This document shows, one piece after another, positions 58,825-64,000 of a DNA stretch of 64,000 bases. The notes under the pieces were generated by a model, which saw only the letters and a program-made list of their open reading frames with translations, made no database searches and was not told the origin of the DNA. The DNA lies in contig JAPEVC010000013.1 in NCBI GenBank assembly GCA_027946555.1, forward strand, positions 1 through 64,000, given 5' to 3'. The first letter of the stretch is position 1. The number at the start of each line of letters is the position of its first letter. The translations under genes were made by a program, and so were the position numbers. This DNA is from Gnomoniopsis sp. IMI 355080. Taxonomy: Eukaryota; Ascomycota; Sordariomycetes; Diaporthales; Gnomoniaceae.

Positions 58825-60624
58825 TTTGACTTGTTATGAAGCTTTTCTCATCACGAGGTCGGAATCAAGTCCGAGGTTTCGAGCTTTGCCCGGGGTTTCA
58901 ACTGCAGGTTAGATATACTTTATTCCCAGACCGACCAATCTTTTATTAAGCGCGTGAGGCTCCACCAATGTCAGGCGCCGATTGGTGCTTTACAGGTCGT
59001 ACAGATGCAGGCCAGCGGCGTCCTTTGGAACCTCCTGAACTCCTTGGGTCCTCTTTTTGATCCTCCAACCGACTAGCCGCGAACAGGCAATTAGCCCGAG
59101 CTGGGCAAGCCTTTTCAGGCAAGATACATCATTGGGCCCGACAAGTTCTGTTCATATGTACCATGAGACATAGGTAAGTCAGCTCACATGTGTACATATT
59201 GTGCGGTCTGACTATGTGGCATCCCATACCATGTCGTGTGAAAAGAACGCCGCAAGCAGTCGTTATGCAGCTGGTATAAAAATCGCTCTCAGGTTCCACT
59301 TGCACTGTGACCGGTCCTGTCTCAGGGCGCTCAGATGAATGCACAAACCATGCCGGTGAATGGGAAGCGAAACTTAATGCTTGCCGAGACCATCGATCGA
59401 ACCATTCGGAGGACTCTCTGCTGATGGGAGAAGACAGACGGGCATTCGAGTGCTATCCCTTAACCATGTCGGTTATTGCCCGCGAATTGACATACATGAT
59501 ATCAAACGCGGTGGGTCGTTCACAGTCGCGGAGAAACTACTAACTCCAAGCGTGGCATTATTGCTGTCATTTGAGCACGTGCGTCGTGAAGTAAAGGAGA
59601 GGGGATACCATGTCCCAACGGCATCGTTAATTCTCAGCAGAGTTGGCAGAGCGAGGCCACTTGAGCGCGACCGATTCCAGATGTCCTGACATTCGAGAAG
59701 AATGAGACAATGAATTGTCAAGAGGAGACAGCGAGGGTTCATTAAGCTGATGAGTTTCAGAGTGAGAGCGCACAGCTTCTGCCAGTGCCGAGACGAAGAA
59801 GAGCGAAACCTTCTGCGGACCGTTGCATCGAGACAAAGCCATGGCCTTTCCCTGACTACCTACCTACAGACAGACATCTACCTCATTACGAAAGCGTGCC
59901 TATAGCAGCGAATTTGTCAGATACAGATCCGTCTGTCTACCTGATTAGGTACTGAGAGTTGGGTACTCTTCGGGTAGAGGTTGAGAGGGCTGCATAATGT
60001 TCAGAGTGTTGTAGAAAGGTTAATGCACGCGAGTGCAGCGGCGTCGATCTTCAGGGAAGAAAAAGTGGATCGGAGGGTATTCAACTAGTGCGCCGAAGCA
60101 GGCTGACAATAGGAGTCGCGAGCCCATGTGAAATCGCATTTGAGAAAAGTGAAGTTGGGGGCCAAGAATGAAAGGTGCACTTATTAGTACTATGTAGTAC
60201 AGTATAGGTGGCTTGGTCTCGGATTAAATTAGGCAGGGCCGTTAATTCGCAGCTTCGCTTCCGTACCCCTGTAAGGTGATGCAAATTGTGGCAGCTCTGG
60301 AGTGTGGCTAGTGTCCAGTGGCTGCCGCTGCACGCCCCCAAATATCTAAATAAAAGTCACCCCGCGCTATCCTGGCCCCTGTCGTTGAGGACCTTGTCTC
60401 CCGCTGTCGAAGGGCACCGTGACTCCCGACCCCGCGCCTAAAACGGAGCGTGTCTTTTTTTTCGGCCCAACGCCAATTTTTAAACAATCATCCAAGACTT
60501 ACATTGTACCCACGCACTTTCGACCGTTCTCGGAAGTCCATCTCCCACACCCACCACATTCCAACTATCCACCCAGCAAGACAAGCTTTATTGCACTTTC
60601 GACCACCGCGAAGCCATCGCAATC
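58825..60624. other. Divergent intergenic region, no gene seen
   Basis: 1.8 kb upstream of the NRPS-like gene (minus) and HCR1 (plus). Short frames only. Several ACCTACCT/GGTAGG-type words occur at 59850-59965. The last 250 bases are the pyrimidine-rich HCR1 leader. Confidence 0.4.
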
Positions 60625-61799
60625 ATGGGAAAGTGGGGTAAGTTGTGACGAAACTCTTCTCGTGGACAGCACGCCGAGCTGCTTCCCGCTGCTGAAGCCC
60701 TACACCAGCATCTCCAGCATCTTGGGGGAGGGGACAGAAGTGCCTGGCGAGAAGACGAGCGAACGAGCTTCAGGGATATATAGAGACGGAAGATCGCGAA
60801 ACGCACTTCTCCTCGCTGGGTCTCATGCACCCCGCCGCAAGGATGCAGAGGGAGAAGGGCGCAGCTATATACGCACCACACAGCCGTGCTGGGACTTCGA
60901 CTGACCGTCTCCTTCCACAGACGACGAAGAAGCCTCCGACAGCTCTCCAGCCGAGGGAGTTGTCGCCGCCGGGCGCCGCAAGTTCGACGATGAGGAAGAC
61001 GAGGACGATGTGAGCATCCCATCCCGCGCCTTCGGCCTGACTGTTTCCCCGTACCAGCTCACTGACACGGCCTTCGCCCCCACAATAGGTTCTAGACTCT
61101 TGGGACGCGGCCGAGGACTCGGAAGTCGAGCGTGAGAAAGCAAAGAAGGCCGCCGAGGCCAAAGCCAAAGCTGAAGCCGAAGCCAAAGCCAGCAAGAAGT
61201 CCAAGGCCGAGCGCATCGCCGCGCGTATTGCCGAGAAGAAGGCTTTGCAGGCAGGCGACAGCGACGACTCGGAGGACGAAGACGAGACCGCCAAGCGCGC
61301 GCGCCTGCTCCGCGAGCAACAGGCCGCCGATCTCGCCCACGCGGAGGATCTGTTTGGCGGCGACGTCGGGTCGGTGCCGTCGACGCGCAAGGCCGTCATC
61401 AAGGGCTCTACCGTGCCCGACCCGGGCAACCCCGAGAACCTGGTGGACCTCGCCGCGATGCCGCTGTTCGACCCAAAGACCAAGGCGCAGTTCGAAACTC
61501 TGCGCGAGGTCGTTGGCCCCATCATTGCCAACAACTCCAAGAAGGCCCACTACGCGCTGTTCATGGTCGAGTTCGCCAAGAAGCTCGCCAGCGAGATGCC
61601 AAGCGACCAGATCAAGAAGGTTGCGAGTGCGCTGACGACGCTGAGCAACGAGAAACTCAAGGAGGAGAAGGCGCAGCAGGGCGGCAAGAAGACCAAGGCG
61701 GCCAAGACCAAGACAACGCTGGCGATTGGCCGTGGTCCGGTCGCGCAGGACACCAACACGTACGCTGATGATGATTTCGGCGATGACGACTTCATGTGA
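60625..61799 (+). CDS. HCR1: Eukaryotic translation initiation factor 3 subunit J
   Basis: Three exons, 60625-60637 (13 bases), 60921-61009 and 61089-61799, give 270 residues. The start MGKWDDEEASD is conserved and depends on a 13-base first coding exon and a 283-base intron, the longest in the window. The acidic N-terminus (DDEEDEDDVLDSWD) and the Ala/Lys-rich coiled coil (EKAKKAAEAKAKAEAEA) are typical, as are LFDPKTKAQFETLRE and the acidic end DDDFGDDDFM. eIF3j (Hcr1) binds the 40S decoding centre and eIF3b, supporting start-site selection and recycling. The first exon being so short may point to a regulated or recently inserted intron. Confidence 0.95.
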
Positions 61800-62707
61800 G
61801 AGGGCCGTAAGGGCACTTTTTTGTCCAAAGACAGCTGTTGTGGCGCGGTCGCGGCACCTTTGGTCTGGAAGCTTCATCGATCCAACAACGTGCTACATCT
61901 CCACATGGGCGCCCCGGCAGTCAATTCGTCAAAGTCAAGGGGGATGCAAGCCAACATCAAGATACCTTGCCCTGCAAAAGCAAACGCGGCGCCACCCCCA
62001 GAGCCAAGGGGTTGGGGCCGGAGGCAGGCCGGGGGCGTGTGGTTGGGTCCAACAGTAGGGTAATAGAGGGATAGTTGGGTGTTTAGAGAAGACGGGCGGG
62101 AAGATGTTAGCATCCGGCGCCTGTTGCTTTCAACAGGCGTAAAACAAATAGATTGCATTTGCTCGTGATATTTGGGCATATTCCTACTTTACTCATCGCA
62201 TTGCTGCTCGTTCACTGTATTTTGTGTTTTGCGTATTGGCCGCGAGAATGGCGAGAATGGTCAGTATATGTCCGACCTAAGGAACGGTTCTTTCAATCCT
62301 ACTGGGCAGGCCATGCAGTCTAAAATTTCGAGCAGGGTCAACATGAGCATGATCTTTTCTTCATTCCGTCTACCCGTGTACTTCAAAGCCGTCCTGCCAC
62401 ATATTTTGCTACCAAAGCACCCCAACCCCCGAGTAAACCGTCAGGGTATCAATGCCGTTCTTTCGTAGCCCTGACATCAAAAGACGCCGAAACTGGGTCC
62501 TTATCGAGATTCCAAAAAAGAGACACGAAACGCCTTGCCGTACCGATTTTGCACCGCGGATGCAAGGCCCGCTCCCAAATACAGAGCAGAGATGTTCCTG
62601 ACGCCTTTCGTCTATTCTATTTGTCCTGCACCGGTCATATTTCCATCTTTACAAAAAGAAGCAATCGCTTATAACGCAGTTTCGCCGCGCAATTGTCTCT
62701 TGGTCAT
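61800..62707. other. Convergent 3' regions, no gene seen
   Basis: Between HCR1 and the Mdm31-like gene, which face each other. Small frames at 61821-62179 and 62172-62468 show no domain. Confidence 0.45.
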
Positions 62708-64000
62708 TTAGGTGATTAGGTCCCCAGCCACGCCCACAAGCAGCGCTTGCAACGCGACACTGACCGCCCAGAAGCCCACCTTCTTCAATCTCTTCACGCG
62801 GGAATGTTGATCCTCCACATCCGCCGCAAACGCAGCGTATACCTCCGCACTAAGATCGTCCATGAGCCCAGAATCGAAGATCGTCCACGAGCCGTCAAAG
62901 TCGCTCGCTCGCTTCACAATGCGGCAGTTGATCGGAATGTATGTGTGTTTAGTGTTGATATAGGCGACGATGGGCCGGACGAGGTTCTGGTTCACGTAGG
63001 AGATACCGGGCGTCGCGTGGAACATGGGGACATGTGCGCGCACGTCGTTTAGATGGATTCGCATGTCCATGACAAGGTAGCGGGGCGGGTCGTCAGGGTT
63101 TTGTTGTTGGGGAGTAGTAACAGAGTCGCTGGAGGGCTCGTCGGTCGGTGTGTTGACCGTGGTGGAAGAGAGGTGGCTTTCCGTAGGGTTCGACACGTCG
63201 TTGATGATTATGTTGTAGTTGCGGTCAATACCGATGTCCTTGTCCAAAATCCGAAGGTATCGGTTGCTCGTCACTGCGTCCTCCATCTTGTCGTAAAAGT
63301 CGCTCATGACTTTGCCAATACTCTCATCTGGGTCGGCAGGAAACATGACATCGGCTACAATGTCCACGTTCCCTTCATAGATCCAGCCAAATGTACCCTC
63401 AACACCGCGATTAAGGTGATCTATCTTGAGACCGTCGATGCGTAGCCGGCTGAATTTCTTCCAAGCGCTAGGCTCACCGAGATTATCTGCAACGTATTTC
63501 TCGTCGCCAGCAACCGCGCCGTGGACCTGTTTGGGGTGTATTGTAAAAAGCGAGCCATCAAAGGACCCCGACATGTGCGACGCGGAAATGAAGTCGTAGA
63601 ATAGCCAGTGTTTTCGCAGCTGTGGTAGCTCACAGCTATATATGCTGACTGAGAATGGGCGAAAGCCACCAGGCTGGTGCACTGTCACCAATAAGTCTTC
63701 GAGCTTGAAATGTTCAATTTCGAAATCTCCCGGCTGAGCCTCGTGACGGTATGATAATGGATCCCTCGGCTCCCCTGACCAATGTACGGACGTCCTGTCC
63801 ACTACGCCACGTACTCCTTTGACCTCGACATCTTTGAGCAGTCCAGTACTGTTCCACCACTTGCTGAATGATAAAGTGACATTTACCTCACTGATGGTAA
63901 TGTCGAATTGTGTATAATTCCCGTCGTCCTCAGTGACCTGGGAGTCCGGGCTGATGGCTGCTGCCGCCGCCGCTGCGTCTGTGGGTGAGCCCTTGGAGAC
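62708..64000 (-). CDS. MDM31: Mitochondrial distribution and morphology protein (Mdm31/Mdm32 family), partial
   Basis: The frame is open from the right edge of the window to the stop at 62708; 430 C-terminal residues are visible and the start lies outside. Visible are the family segments TISEVNVTLSFSKWWN, GVVDRTSVHW, GDFEIEHFKLEDL, EGTFGWIYEGNVDIVADVMFP and ITRPIVAYIN-like VRPIVAYINTKHTYIP, and a terminal hydrophobic helix (GFWAVSVALQALLVGVAG). A Ser/Pro/Gln-rich insert lies between the beta-rich parts. The proteins sit in the mitochondrial inner membrane and affect organelle shape, mtDNA inheritance and, as bridge-like lipid-transfer proteins, cardiolipin levels. Mdm31 and Mdm32 cannot be separated from this half. 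Confidence 0.88.
   Translation of the reverse strand, partial: VSKGSPTDAAAAAAAISPDSQVTEDDGNYTQFDITISEVNVTLSFSKWWNSTGLLKDVEVKGVRGVVDRTSVHWSGEPRDPLSYRHEAQPGDFEIEHFKLEDLLVTVHQPGGFRPFSVSIYSCELPQLRKHWLFYDFISASHMSGSFDGSLFTIHPKQVHGAVAGDEKYVADNLGEPSAWKKFSRLRIDGLKIDHLNRGVEGTFGWIYEGNVDIVADVMFPADPDESIGKVMSDFYDKMEDAVTSNRYLRILDKDIGIDRNYNIIINDVSNPTESHLSSTTVNTPTDEPSSDSVTTPQQQNPDDPPRYLVMDMRIHLNDVRAHVPMFHATPGISYVNQNLVRPIVAYINTKHTYIPINCRIVKRASDFDGSWTIFDSGLMDDLSAEVYAAFAADVEDQHSRVKRLKKVGFWAVSVALQALLVGVAGDLIT

Noticed and set aside
1..64000. Transposon, CRISPR array, viral or plasmid elements
   Set aside because: No transposase, reverse transcriptase or integrase motif, no long terminal or inverted repeat pair and no regular repeat-spacer series was seen. 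Short microsatellites are the only clear repeats.

Overview
The window is nuclear DNA of a filamentous ascomycete, probably a Sordariomycete. The evidence is many short GT-AG introns (about 52-110 bases, with a few of 200-280), genes of 1-3.5 kb on both strands without operons, and fungal families: Zn2Cys6 regulator, LaeA-like methyltransferase, phytase, GH27, CE16-type esterase, DUF3716-type protein and P5A ATPase. Most CDS spans below were rebuilt by hand from exons; exon limits are in each entry, and the arithmetic of exon lengths and phases was checked.

Layout, left to right. 1-9 kb: 3' part of a secreted phytase, a one-helix membrane protein, an asparagine-synthetase-like protein (ASNSD1 type) and a short-chain dehydrogenase. 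9.3-9.45 kb: an initiator tRNA-Met gene interrupted by two inserts, one of which has all the signals of a spliceosomal intron. 9.8-18 kb: a secreted LVIVD-repeat protein, an amino acid/GABA-type permease and a secreted S41-family protease-like protein, all on the minus strand. 19.6-27.3 kb: a LaeA-like methyltransferase, a tartrate/D-malate-type dehydrogenase and a seven-exon Zn2Cys6 regulator convergent with it. 28-33 kb: a CPA2-type Na+/H+ antiporter divergent from the regulator, a small cysteine-rich secreted protein and a MOSC protein. 33.8-43.7 kb: the P5A ATPase Spf1, mitochondrial malate dehydrogenase, an alpha/beta hydrolase, an unknown three-exon gene and a His/Gly-rich glycine-zipper protein. 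45-55 kb: a CE16-like esterase, a DUF3716-like protein, a secreted His-rich/Ser-rich protein with a cysteine-rich end, and a GH27 alpha-galactosidase. 55.8-64 kb: a possible 71-residue membrane protein, an adenylation-domain-only NRPS-like enzyme, eIF3j (HCR1) and the 3' part of an Mdm31/Mdm32-type protein.

There is no single pathway here: housekeeping genes (SPF1, MDH1, HCR1, MDM31) alternate with secreted hydrolases and lineage-specific genes. The methyltransferase, dehydrogenase, Zn2Cys6 and antiporter block (19.6-29.5 kb) is the only part that resembles a functional neighbourhood, and this is weak because the core enzymes of a metabolite cluster are absent.

The main observation is the tRNA gene at 9312-9447. 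Removing a 56-base segment that starts GTGAGT, contains TACTAAC and ends TTTCCAG, plus an 8-base segment at the canonical tRNA intron site, leaves a 72-base initiator tRNA in which all four stems pair perfectly.
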